DNA of 32,973 nt. Source: Planctomycetales bacterium (GTDB lineage Bacteria > Planctomycetota > Planctomycetia > Pirellulales > Lacipirellulaceae). The stretch lies in assembly GCA_020427155.1 (NCBI GenBank), contig JAGQOW010000048.1:1-32973 (forward strand). Direction: 5' to 3'. Positions within the stretch are counted from its first letter, which is position 1. The number at the start of each line of letters is the position of its first letter. Below, piece by piece: positions 26,040 to 32,973 of the stretch. Under the pieces are notes generated by a model that saw nothing but the letters and a program-made list of their open reading frames with translations, had not been told where the DNA came from and searched no databases. A program made the translations under genes and the position numbers.

Positions 26040-27314
26040 CTAGTCGTAAAGAAACACTTCAACTTCGGTACCCGCATGATATCCAGCCGAATCAGTAGGC
26101 ACGACTACAAAGCCGTCGCAGCGCGTCGTCGAACTTAAAACCGAAGCCCCACTGCGTCCCAATGGTTCGACTTCTTCGTCGGTCAACTTGACGCGAATGT
26201 AGTCAAGTCGGTCTGGGGGCGACTTCAGATCTCGGGTTAAACGTGCAATCGTCCGGCGGTAAGGCCAATCGATCGAGCGGCCTCCCAACGTGCGAATCGC
26301 ACGGCTTGCGAACAAATCGTAACCCCATAAGCAGGCGACCGGATTGCCTGGCAGCAAGAAAACAAAGCGCTCGCCCAGCCGTCCCATCCCGAGAGGTCCT
26401 GCCGGTCGCATGGCAATGCCGTGTACCGCCAGTTGTCCGTGCTCAGCCAGAAGAGTCGGCACATAGTCTTCTTGTCCGACGCTCGAACCGCCAGATACCA
26501 AGATTACGTCGACATCGTCCTCGATCGCCGCTCGGATAGCTTGTCGATCGTCTGGCACGATACCAGGATGATTGGCGACGCCACCGTCTCGTCCAACCAG
26601 TGCTGTCAACATCGGTCCATTAGCGTCTACGATTTGGGAACCGGCCGGCACTGAACCGACTGGCAAGAGTTCGTCTCCTGTTACTACAACTCGTACGCGC
26701 GGCTTACGAACTATCGGCACGGTACCATGGCCGATCGAGGAAAGCACACCCAAGTCTTGCGGTCGCAGCACTCGACCTGCTCGCAAAACAACTTCGCCCG
26801 CGCGGATATCTTCACCCACGTTCCCATAATTCTTGCCATGCTCAAGTTCACAAGCAGCGAATACCTGAGTTCCTTGTCGTATGGTATTCTCCACTGGCAG
26901 CACAGCATCGACGCCTGGCGGCAGCGGTGCGCCGGTCATGATTCTTATTGCTTGCCCAGCCAAGATGGCGCTTGCAAAGGGCTTTCCAGGAAAACACTCA
27001 CCGACAACCTCTAACGCAATGGGCGTCGCAGCAGTGGCTCCTCGAATGTCTGCTGCCCGGATGCCATAGCCGTCCATCATCGCCCGATTGAAATTGGGGA
27101 CATTCACCGGGCTGGTTACGTCCTGGGCTAAGACTCTGCCTGCAGCATGGACAAGTGCGACATACTCATCGGACAGCAAGCCATGCCGCTCGAGTTCGGC
27201 GTCCAACCAGCCGAGCGCCTCCTCGGCTGAAACTCTCTCAACAAAACCGCGCATGCGGACGTCGGCATTCGGATGCTGGAAAGGAGGCTTCGGCATCTCC
27301 TTATCGTACGTCAT
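26040..27314 (-). CDS. moeA: Molybdopterin molybdenumtransferase
   Basis: The protein has 424 residues from the ATG at 27314. Motifs are NFNRAMMDGYG, MTGAPLPPGVDAVLPVE, VVVTGDELLPVG, SGGSSVGQEDYVP and LLPGNPVACLWG, spanning the MoeA domains and showing an intact active site. The enzyme inserts molybdate or tungstate into adenylylated molybdopterin. An ATG at 27296 with an adjacent AAGGAG, and a TTG at 27338, are other starts. The gene is divergent from the second fwdB across about 100 bases and precedes the kinase gene. Paired with tupABC, it is a plausible tungsten-inserting enzyme, but the sequence does not reveal the metal. Confidence 0.93.
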   Translation of the reverse strand: MTYDKEMPKPPFQHPNADVRMRGFVERVSAEEALGWLDAELERHGLLSDEYVALVHAAGRVLAQDVTSPVNVPNFNRAMMDGYGIRAADIRGATAATPIALEVVGECFPGKPFASAILAGQAIRIMTGAPLPPGVDAVLPVENTIRQGTQVFAACELEHGKNYGNVGEDIRAGEVVLRAGRVLRPQDLGVLSSIGHGTVPIVRKPRVRVVVTGDELLPVGSVPAGSQIVDANGPMLTALVGRDGGVANHPGIVPDDRQAIRAAIEDDVDVILVSGGSSVGQEDYVPTLLAEHGQLAVHGIAMRPAGPLGMGRLGERFVFLLPGNPVACLWGYDLFASRAIRTLGGRSIDWPYRRTIARLTRDLKSPPDRLDYIRVKLTDEEVEPLGRSGASVLSSTTRCDGFVVVPTDSAGYHAGTEVEVFLYD

Positions 27315-27415
27315 CCGCAAGAAACTCTCTAGCTGCAAGCGTCGTTGCTGCCTTGGATCGAGAGGCCCTTTCGTCGTGCCTTGACTGATGGGCAGTGGGT
27401 CGCCGGTCGACTACA

Positions 27416-28741
27416 ATGAAGATTCCTCCCTCCCTCCCCCCGTCGGCTTGCTTACCTGTACTTGTGACACAGTCCTTTGAAAACGTTGCCTGTACCGTAT
27501 GTGGTTGCGTTTGCGATGATTTGCGTTTATTAGTCGATCGAGGAAGCATTGTTGCCGCAGAGCATGCTTGTTCTCTGAGCGAGCCGTGGCTGCTCGCACA
27601 GACGTCTGCCGATGATTTCTCTACCCAAGCTGATGGTAAAGCTGTAAGCTTCGCCGAGGCGGTGGCAGCGGCGGCAGATGTTTTGCGTCGAAGTCGGGCA
27701 CCGCTGATCTACGGGCTTTCGACCAGCAGTACACCGGGCCAGCGGGCAGCATGTCGCTTGGCCGATCTGCTTGGCGCTACGATTGACACCACAGCTTCCA
27801 CGTGCCATGCCCCGTCAATCATCGCCGTTCAGTCCGTTGGCGAGAGCACTTCGTCACTCGGCGAAGTCAAGAACCGCGCGGATATGGTTGTTTATTGGGG
27901 AAGCAATCCGCTGAAGAGTCACCCTCGCCACATCGAGCGGTATGTCGAGGCAAGCGGAATGTTTGTACCCGGCGGGCGTGCCGATCGGTTTCTTGTGGTA
28001 GTCGACTGCCAGCGCACAGCGACCTCTGATATTGCTGATCAATTCTTGCAGGTAGATCCAGGAACCGATTTCGAAGTTCTCTGGGCACTACGCATGATTC
28101 TCAAAGGAGCGACTCCGAGTGAAGACATAGTCGGTGGCGTTCCACTCCAGCAACTGATTCAACTCGCCCAGACAATGCGGACTTGCCGCTACGGAGCCAT
28201 GTTCTTTGGTCTCGGGCTTACCAAGGCCTCGGTGCCTCACGTCAATGTCGAAGCGCTCCTCCGCCTGGTAACCGATCTCAATTCACACACAAGATGGATT
28301 GCCCGACGCATGCGGATCCCTGGCGATGTCGCTGGTGCCGACAGTGTACTCTGCTGGCAGACCGGGTTTCCATTTAGCGTGAGTTTTGCTCGTGGGTATC
28401 CTCGCTACAATCCAGGGGAATACACGGCCAACAACTTGCTCGAACGCGGCGAGGTCGACTCGGTTATGCTGGTAGGTTGCGAAGGCGTTGAAAAACTCTC
28501 ATCGCTCGCTCGACAGCGATTGAGCCAGATCCCAACGATCGTACTTGCCAATCGGAGCAACGTTGGCGACCTTGCAAGCAGTGTGCAGTTTACAACGGCC
28601 ATCTATGGCGTCCATCGGGCAGGAACAGCTTATCGCATGGACGAAGTGCCCATTCCATTGCGCCCGGTATTGGAAAGCCGCTTACCCAGCGATGAAGAAG
28701 TGATAGATGCTATTCGTCGCTCGATATGTGAGAAACCCTGA
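27416..28741 (+). CDS. fwdB2: Formylmethanofuran dehydrogenase subunit B, second copy
   Basis: From the ATG at 27416 the protein has 441 residues; a GTG at 27395 would add seven. Cluster ligands are present as C-T-V-C-G-C-V-C-D-D with a later C in HACSLSE, and the likely metal-binding Cys is in STCHAPS (residue 130 in this numbering). WGSNPLKSHPRH also matches the first copy. The two copies align along their length but differ clearly, for example in CHAPSII against CHGPSGM, so they are paralogues, not a recent duplication. The neighbour moeA is divergent. It may be an alternative catalytic subunit working with the same A, C and D partners, as tungsten and molybdenum forms do in methanogens (inference). 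Confidence 0.9.
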   Translation: MKIPPSLPPSACLPVLVTQSFENVACTVCGCVCDDLRLLVDRGSIVAAEHACSLSEPWLLAQTSADDFSTQADGKAVSFAEAVAAAADVLRRSRAPLIYGLSTSSTPGQRAACRLADLLGATIDTTASTCHAPSIIAVQSVGESTSSLGEVKNRADMVVYWGSNPLKSHPRHIERYVEASGMFVPGGRADRFLVVVDCQRTATSDIADQFLQVDPGTDFEVLWALRMILKGATPSEDIVGGVPLQQLIQLAQTMRTCRYGAMFFGLGLTKASVPHVNVEALLRLVTDLNSHTRWIARRMRIPGDVAGADSVLCWQTGFPFSVSFARGYPRYNPGEYTANNLLERGEVDSVMLVGCEGVEKLSSLARQRLSQIPTIVLANRSNVGDLASSVQFTTAIYGVHRAGTAYRMDEVPIPLRPVLESRLPSDEEVIDAIRRSICEKP

Positions 28742-28814
28742 TTCGCTTCCCGCCGCGCCTAGGAGGTCGTTGGGCGAGTTTGCTCTCGGCAATCCTACAT
28801 GACTGGTCGTCCTG

Positions 28815-28823
28815 TGCTATAAT
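28815..28823 (+). promoter_or_regulatory. Extended -10 promoter
   Basis: TGCTATAAT is a perfect extended -10 element (TGn followed by TATAAT), upstream of the SUMF1-like gene. No clear -35 box lies 17 bases above it, which is normal for extended -10 promoters. Transcription would start near 28830, about 28 bases before the TTG start. Confidence 0.6.
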
Positions 28824-28844
28824 CCATGTGAAAAGACTGACCTG

Positions 28845-28850
28845 TTGGAG
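28845..28850 (+). promoter_or_regulatory. Ribosome binding site supporting a TTG start
   Basis: TTGGAG ends seven bases before the TTG at 28858. The ATG at 28879 would be about 28 bases from it, so the TTG is the better start for the SUMF1-like gene. Confidence 0.45.
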
Positions 28851-28857
28851 CTAACTT

Positions 28858-30108
28858 TTGAGAACGTGCAACCGACGCATGAGAAACCTACTACTAACAA
28901 CGTTTTGCATTCTTATTACTCATAGCCACTCGCATGCAACCGAACCAACGCTTGCTCTTGGGCTCTCGAAAGAAAAACCTGCCGAGAGCCGCTCGGTTCC
29001 TTTTGCCGAGGGCTACATGACAGAATACTCTGAGCAGATTCCTGGCACCGAGGTCCGCTTCACGATGGTGCCAATCGGTGGCGGCGAGTTTCTGCTTGGC
29101 AGCCCCGAAAACGAACCAGAGAGGCAGCCCGATGAGGGTCCGCAAGTTCGTATCCGAGTGACTCCGTTTTGGATGGGAAAGTGCGAAGTGACTTGGGCCG
29201 AGTACCACGCCTTCATGAAAACCTATCTTGTCTTCAAACGCCTGAAAGAGTTGCGCCCTATGCAGTCAGAGATTACCGCGCTGCCGGCGGTCAAGGCTTA
29301 TTTGGAGCAAGAATCGCTGGAAGTTGATGCTGTCACTTCTCCTACTCCGATTTACGACCCCGACACAACCTATACGGCGGGCGAAGATCCTGATCAACCG
29401 GCGGTAACGATGACCCAATTTGCTGCCAAGCAATACACGAAATGGCTCAGCGGCATTTCCGGTCATACGTACCGGTTGCCAACCGAAGCGGAGTGGGAGT
29501 ACGCGGCTCGCGCGGGGACAACAACCCCCTTTTCGTTCGGCACCGATGCCTCGCAGATCGATGATTATGCCTGGTACTACGACAATGCTGATGAACAAAC
29601 GCACGCGGTTGGCTCCAAACGCCCCAATGATTGGGGGTTGTACGATATGCACGGCAATGTTGCTGAATGGGTACTCGATGAATACGAAAGCGAGCACTAC
29701 GGCAAGCTAGGGGCTGGACTGGTCGAGTGCAGCGAGGCGACGCGCTGGCCTATGCGACTCTATCCCCGCGCGATTCGTGGTGGTAGTTGGCTTGACGAAC
29801 CCTCCCTTTGCCGCAGCGCAGCACGCCATAAGTCCGATGATCCCGACTGGAACTTGTCGGACCCGAACCTTCCCAAAAGTCCCTGGTGGTACACAGAGGA
29901 ACCCTCCATGGGCGTTGGATTCCGAATCATCCGCCCTCTTGAGCCACTAGACGACGAGACCAGAAAGCGAGCCTGGGACCCCGATATTGAACAGATTCGA
30001 CAGGATGTTGCCGACCGTTTGACCGAAGGGCGGGGCTCGCAAGGTGCGGCAGATCCCCGGTTGCCGGCCGCCATCGAAGAGCTGACTTCAAAAGAGCTAG
30101 TTGACTAG
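28858..30108 (+). CDS. Secreted SUMF1-like (formylglycine-generating enzyme family) protein
   Basis: From the TTG at 28858 the protein has 416 residues with a signal peptide ending near residue 27. The FGE-sulfatase domain is plain: FTMVPIGGGEFLLGSP, a KCEVTWAEY strand, HTYRLPTEAEWEYAARAG, WGLYDMHGNVAEWV and RGGSWLDEPSLCRSAARH, ending in GVGFRII. In true formylglycine-generating enzymes two active-site cysteines lie near the last motif (336 and 341 in the human protein). Here the first position is Asp and only the second is Cys, so the classical reaction is unlikely. An insertion of about 60 residues lies before the second motif. It precedes a Tat-exported oxidoreductase by 144 bases and may form a module with it. 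Confidence 0.88.
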   Translation: MRTCNRRMRNLLLTTFCILITHSHSHATEPTLALGLSKEKPAESRSVPFAEGYMTEYSEQIPGTEVRFTMVPIGGGEFLLGSPENEPERQPDEGPQVRIRVTPFWMGKCEVTWAEYHAFMKTYLVFKRLKELRPMQSEITALPAVKAYLEQESLEVDAVTSPTPIYDPDTTYTAGEDPDQPAVTMTQFAAKQYTKWLSGISGHTYRLPTEAEWEYAARAGTTTPFSFGTDASQIDDYAWYYDNADEQTHAVGSKRPNDWGLYDMHGNVAEWVLDEYESEHYGKLGAGLVECSEATRWPMRLYPRAIRGGSWLDEPSLCRSAARHKSDDPDWNLSDPNLPKSPWWYTEEPSMGVGFRIIRPLEPLDDETRKRAWDPDIEQIRQDVADRLTEGRGSQGAADPRLPAAIEELTSKELVD

Positions 30109-30252
30109 CCGCACTGCCTGAGTTCTAGGCTTCAAGCCAAGAAGACTATTTGGAGCTGGCCTCTTTTTGTTGTACGATAGTTTGCCAGTGCAGATCAGCT
30201 GTCGAAAGACCGATAGCCTAGCCTTCGACCAAACCAGACGATAGGAATCATC

Positions 30253-31638
30253 ATGAAACAGCCCAAGAAGACTCCCTCAAACCTAAGCGCTGAACCGTCT
30301 CGACGAGATTTTGTAAAGTCCTCGGCTGTTGTTGTTGGAAGTGCTGCCTTGGGAGCTAGCGCCAGCTTTGCCCGTGCCGCGCATGTTTCTGGCGATGATG
30401 AGATCAAGGTTGCTCTAATTGGCTGTGGCGGCCGTGGAACCGGAGCGGCAAGCCAAGCCCTGCGAACCGAAGGTAAAGTAAAACTATGGGCCATGGCCGA
30501 CGCCTTTGGACCGCGCGTCACAAGCTGTTTGGAGAGACTCAAACGAGATCTCGAGAACGATCAGGCTGCCAAACAGCCAAGGGCCATGACGGCGACTATT
30601 GATGTGCCTCCCGAGCGTCAGTTTGCTGGTCTCGACGCGTTCCAAAAAGCTGTCGATAGCGGAGTCGATATGGTGATTCTGGCGACTCCCCCCGGTTTTC
30701 GGCCGTTGCATTTCGATTCGGCGATTGCCAAAGACAAGCATGTCTTCATGGAAAAACCACTAGCCGTCGACGCTCCTGGTGTCAGGCGCGTCCTGGCTGT
30801 CAGCAAGGTTGCACAACAAAAAGGATTGGCAGTCGGTGTCGGATTGCAACGGCATCACGATCCTGGTTACATCGAAACGATTGCTCGGCTGCAGGACGGT
30901 GCAATTGGCGATATCCCGCTGACCAGGGTCTATTGGAATGGCGCTGGTGTCTGGGTTCGTACGCGAGCCGATTTCGAAGCCGCTTATGGGCATGCTCCCA
31001 CCGAAATGGAGTACCAGGTCAACAACTGGTACTATTTCAATTGGCTCTGCGGAGATCACATCAACGAGCAGCACATCCACAACCTGGATGTCAGCAACTG
31101 GCTCAAGGGAGCCTACCCAATCGAGGCTGGCGGGATGGGCGGTCGGCAGGTGCGCAACGGGAAGGATCATGGTCAGATTTTCGACCACCACTTTGTCGAG
31201 TTTACTTATGCCGATGGCACGACGATGATGAGCCAGTGCCGCCACATCCCCAATTGTGCGAGCCGGGTTGACGAATTCGCCGTTGGCACCAAGGGCACCT
31301 CCCATATCGGGGGCCATAAGATATTCGGCGATGCCGGCGAATGGAAATTCAAGGGTAAACGCGTTGATCCCTACCAGCAGGAACACGACGATCTGTTCGC
31401 CGCGATTCGCCGGGGCGAGGCTTACAACGAGGCGGATTTCGGCGCCTATAGCACGATGACGGCGATCTTGGGACGTATGGCGACTTATTCCGGCAAAATC
31501 GTGAAGTGGGACGATGCGATCAATTCGCAAATCGACCTGTCGCCAAGTGTTTACGACTTCGCCGCTGCTCCGCCTGTTGTGCCCGACAGCGAGGGCAACT
31601 ACCCGGTGCCAGAGCCAGGCAAATCGATCGTCGTCTAG
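30253..31638 (+). CDS. Tat-exported Gfo/Idh/MocA family oxidoreductase
   Basis: The 461-residue protein has a twin-arginine signal (SRRDFVKSS, residues 16-24, then a hydrophobic run and an A-R-A-A cleavage site), the nucleotide-binding turn ALIGCGGRGTGAAS, and the EKP motif in VFMEKPLAVD. A catalytic-region histidine stretch HINEQHIHNLDVSNW follows. It is an NAD(P)-dependent sugar or inositol-type oxidoreductase acting in the periplasm or cell envelope. An AGGAA site lies eight bases before the ATG. Homologues are among the largest planctomycete families. Its neighbours are a SUMF1-like protein upstream and a convergent isomerase-like gene, which together suggest carbohydrate metabolism; the substrate is not known. 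Confidence 0.9.
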   Translation: MKQPKKTPSNLSAEPSRRDFVKSSAVVVGSAALGASASFARAAHVSGDDEIKVALIGCGGRGTGAASQALRTEGKVKLWAMADAFGPRVTSCLERLKRDLENDQAAKQPRAMTATIDVPPERQFAGLDAFQKAVDSGVDMVILATPPGFRPLHFDSAIAKDKHVFMEKPLAVDAPGVRRVLAVSKVAQQKGLAVGVGLQRHHDPGYIETIARLQDGAIGDIPLTRVYWNGAGVWVRTRADFEAAYGHAPTEMEYQVNNWYYFNWLCGDHINEQHIHNLDVSNWLKGAYPIEAGGMGGRQVRNGKDHGQIFDHHFVEFTYADGTTMMSQCRHIPNCASRVDEFAVGTKGTSHIGGHKIFGDAGEWKFKGKRVDPYQQEHDDLFAAIRRGEAYNEADFGAYSTMTAILGRMATYSGKIVKWDDAINSQIDLSPSVYDFAAAPPVVPDSEGNYPVPEPGKSIVV

Positions 31639-31643
31639 AAACA

Positions 31644-31703
31644 AAAGCGAGAAGAAAAGCAATCGAAGGCGCCTCGCCCGAGGCGCCCACTTCTCCTCGC
31701 TTT
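31644..31703. terminator. Nested hairpin, likely bidirectional terminator
   Basis: An inner eight-base stem GGCGCCTC (31668-31675) with GAGGCGCC (31680-31687) around the loop GCCC lies inside an outer stem AAAGCGAG (31644-31651) with CTCGCTTT (31696-31703). It sits exactly between two convergent genes that end at 31638 and 31711. The outer stem gives A-rich and T-rich flanks on both strands, as needed for termination in both directions. Confidence 0.75.
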
Positions 31704-31710
31704 GAATTAG

Positions 31711-32547
31711 TTACTCTAGGCTGGCCCAAGTCTGTAGCATGTATTCTATGCTGCGCTGCGCAATTTCGTTGGGACTTGGCTTGTAATTAAAAACTTCCAC
31801 AGAAATCCAGCCGTCATAGCCTGTTTCTTTAAGGGCTGCGAAGATGGGGCCGAAATCCATATCGCCCATTCCAGGTCCGCTCAGGTTCGGATCGTTGGCA
31901 TGGAAGTGCACCATCCATTCGCGACTGTCGCGAATGATGTCTGGAATTGCCTTTGACTCGCTGCTCATCGCCTTCACGTCGAGATGCAACTTGCAATGTG
32001 GCGAATCGACCATTTGAGCAAGACGGATGCCCGCTTCCGCTGTGAGCATGAAATCACCTTCGGTCGGAGCCAAAGGCTCGAGAGCCAAAGTGAGATTAAG
32101 ATCGGCAAGCGTTGGCATCACCTCACGCAATACCTCAGCGGCATACTGCTCAGCCTCGTCGTAGGTAACGCCAGGCAACAGGTTTCGCTGCAGCGGCGAT
32201 CCGAGTACCATCACCTGGCCGCCGAGGTCGGCGCAGAGTTGAAAGACTTCTTTGAAGTACTCAACCGTGTCACTACGGACAGTCTTGTCGGGGCTCGTAA
32301 GATAGGGGCCCTGAGATTTGGCCAGGAGCCAATGCAAGCCGACGACTTCCAAGCCGGCATCGGCCGCCTGCTGTTTTACTTTCGCTCGAATCGCCGCCGG
32401 GACGTCTCTGACGTCAAATACCTCCGCATCGGGTAGCAGCGTAAAAGGCGCAATTTCAATGCCTGTATAGCCTAGCTCGCGCGCGACAGCCCACGCCTCG
32501 TCAAACGGCTGATCTTCAAAAGTTTCATTGCAGATTGCGTACTTCAT
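31711..32547 (-). CDS. Sugar phosphate isomerase/epimerase-like TIM barrel
   Basis: The 278-residue protein belongs to the xylose-isomerase-like TIM-barrel (AP endonuclease 2) family. Likely metal ligands lie in LALEPLAPTEGD (Glu), LHLDVKAM (Asp), VHFHANDPN (His) and ISVEVF (Glu), the pattern of the family. It has no signal peptide and is cytosolic. The start at 32547 has only a weak ribosome site and lies within the region of the IS66 remnant, so an insertion may have replaced its native upstream region. Family members interconvert keto and aldo sugars or sugar acids, or act on hydroxypyruvate; which one cannot be said. It is convergent with the Gfo/Idh/MocA gene. Confidence 0.85.
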   Translation of the reverse strand: MKYAICNETFEDQPFDEAWAVARELGYTGIEIAPFTLLPDAEVFDVRDVPAAIRAKVKQQAADAGLEVVGLHWLLAKSQGPYLTSPDKTVRSDTVEYFKEVFQLCADLGGQVMVLGSPLQRNLLPGVTYDEAEQYAAEVLREVMPTLADLNLTLALEPLAPTEGDFMLTAEAGIRLAQMVDSPHCKLHLDVKAMSSESKAIPDIIRDSREWMVHFHANDPNLSGPGMGDMDFGPIFAALKETGYDGWISVEVFNYKPSPNEIAQRSIEYMLQTWASLE

Positions 32548-32899
32548 GCGATGTTCCGCTCGAACGAGAATAGGACAGCCAAGGCAGTATTGTGAACCAA
32601 TCGAGAGCTACGTGCCAGGGGCCAACGCAACTGATTTCAATGACCGGCTTGCCCGTGCGTGGGAACTGAAACTCGCCGCGCTCCAGCCGCTTGTAGTAAA
32701 TCGCCAACCCATCGCGATCCCACCACAGTACTTTCACCAGGTGGCCCCCCTTGTTGCGAAACACAAACAGGCTGCCGGAGAGTGGATCGTGTCCGAGAAA
32801 CGAACGGACCACCTCGGCCAGCCCGTCAAACGACTTGCGCATGTCGACCGGCGTCGTCGCTACCCACACCTGCACATTCTGCAAGTCAGCAGCAATCAT
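32525..32899 (-). pseudogene. IS66 family TnpB, truncated
   Basis: The 124-residue frame begins like IS66 TnpB: V-W-V-A-T-T-P-V-D-M-R-K-S-F-D-G-L, then GSLFVFRNKGGHLVKVLWWDRDG and YYKRLERGEFQFP. Up to about residue 85 (base 32645) this is the known family. The rest is unlike TnpB, and the frame runs into the start of the isomerase gene. The transposase TnpC, expected next, is missing. The start overlaps the tnpA stop (ATGA), as in intact IS66 elements. The element is dead here by appearance. Confidence 0.8.
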
Positions 32900-32973
32900 G
32901 ATTCGACTGGAGACTGCAGGGCACGAACCAATTCCGCAACTCGCGAAGTGGGAGTTGTCAGCGGAATGCGAAG
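32896..32973 (-). CDS. IS66 family TnpA, C-terminal fragment
   Basis: The frame from the right edge ends at 32896 and gives 25 residues (LRIPLTTPTSRVAELVRALQ and a short tail). It matches the end of IS66 OrfA in style, where a short variable beta-turn is followed by a leucine-rich helix. Its stop codon overlaps the tnpB ATG. The N-terminal helix-turn-helix part lies outside the window. Confidence 0.65.
   Translation of the reverse strand, partial: LRIPLTTPTSRVAELVRALQSPVES

Noticed and set aside
30109..30252. Terminator or promoter before the Gfo/Idh/MocA gene
   Set aside because: A T run at about 30165 has no strong stem before it, and the best -35/-10 pair matches the consensus poorly.
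1..32973. CRISPR array, tRNA or rRNA genes, prophage
   Set aside because: No regularly spaced direct repeats, cloverleaf, rRNA-like stretch or phage structural genes were seen when reading the window.

Overview
The window looks like a chromosomal segment of a planctomycete, probably of the Pirellula type. The evidence is the moderate-to-high G+C content, a giant Ser/Thr kinase with DWG and TPR repeats, secreted SUMF1-like and Gfo/Idh/MocA proteins with Tat signals, a PEP-CTERM protease, many genes without Shine-Dalgarno sites, and bacterial homologues of the archaeal formylmethanofuran dehydrogenase. This placement is inferred from gene content only; no rRNA or tRNA gene was seen.

Left part (1-12707). 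A leftward operon-like row encodes a secreted double nitrilase-domain protein, a BNR/Asp-box sialidase-like protein and the start of a sodium:solute symporter, with a Tat-exported oxidoreductase upstream. Next come an unrecognised membrane protein, a 690-base non-coding stretch with a nested inverted repeat, a quinone-reductase-like enzyme, a secreted jelly-roll-like protein, an unrecognised lipoprotein, the DNA polymerase III delta subunit (holA) and a matrixin-like metalloprotease with a PEP-CTERM tail.

Central part (12741-28741). This 16-kb block is the most notable region. It holds a tungstate ABC transporter (tupA, tupB, tupC), a MoaD-like sulfur carrier, a tungsten aldehyde:ferredoxin oxidoreductase (AOR), formylmethanofuran dehydrogenase subunits D, B, A and C, MobA, a large membrane Ser/Thr kinase, MoeA and a second subunit B. 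Metal uptake, pterin cofactor assembly and two predicted W/Mo enzymes thus sit together. Both B subunits keep the four cluster cysteines and the Cys-His motif expected to bind the metal, and subunit A keeps its metal ligands. This suggests a true metal-dependent formyl-methanofuran (or methylofuran) dehydrogenase rather than only the hydrolase complex of methylotrophs. The formyltransferase (Ftr/FhcD) and polyferredoxins are not in the window.

Right part (28742-32973). A SUMF1-like secreted protein lacking one catalytic cysteine has a good extended -10 promoter. It is followed by a Tat-exported Gfo/Idh/MocA oxidoreductase, a strong nested terminator hairpin, a sugar isomerase/epimerase-like TIM barrel on the opposite strand, and a broken IS66 element (end of tnpA plus truncated tnpB) at the edge.
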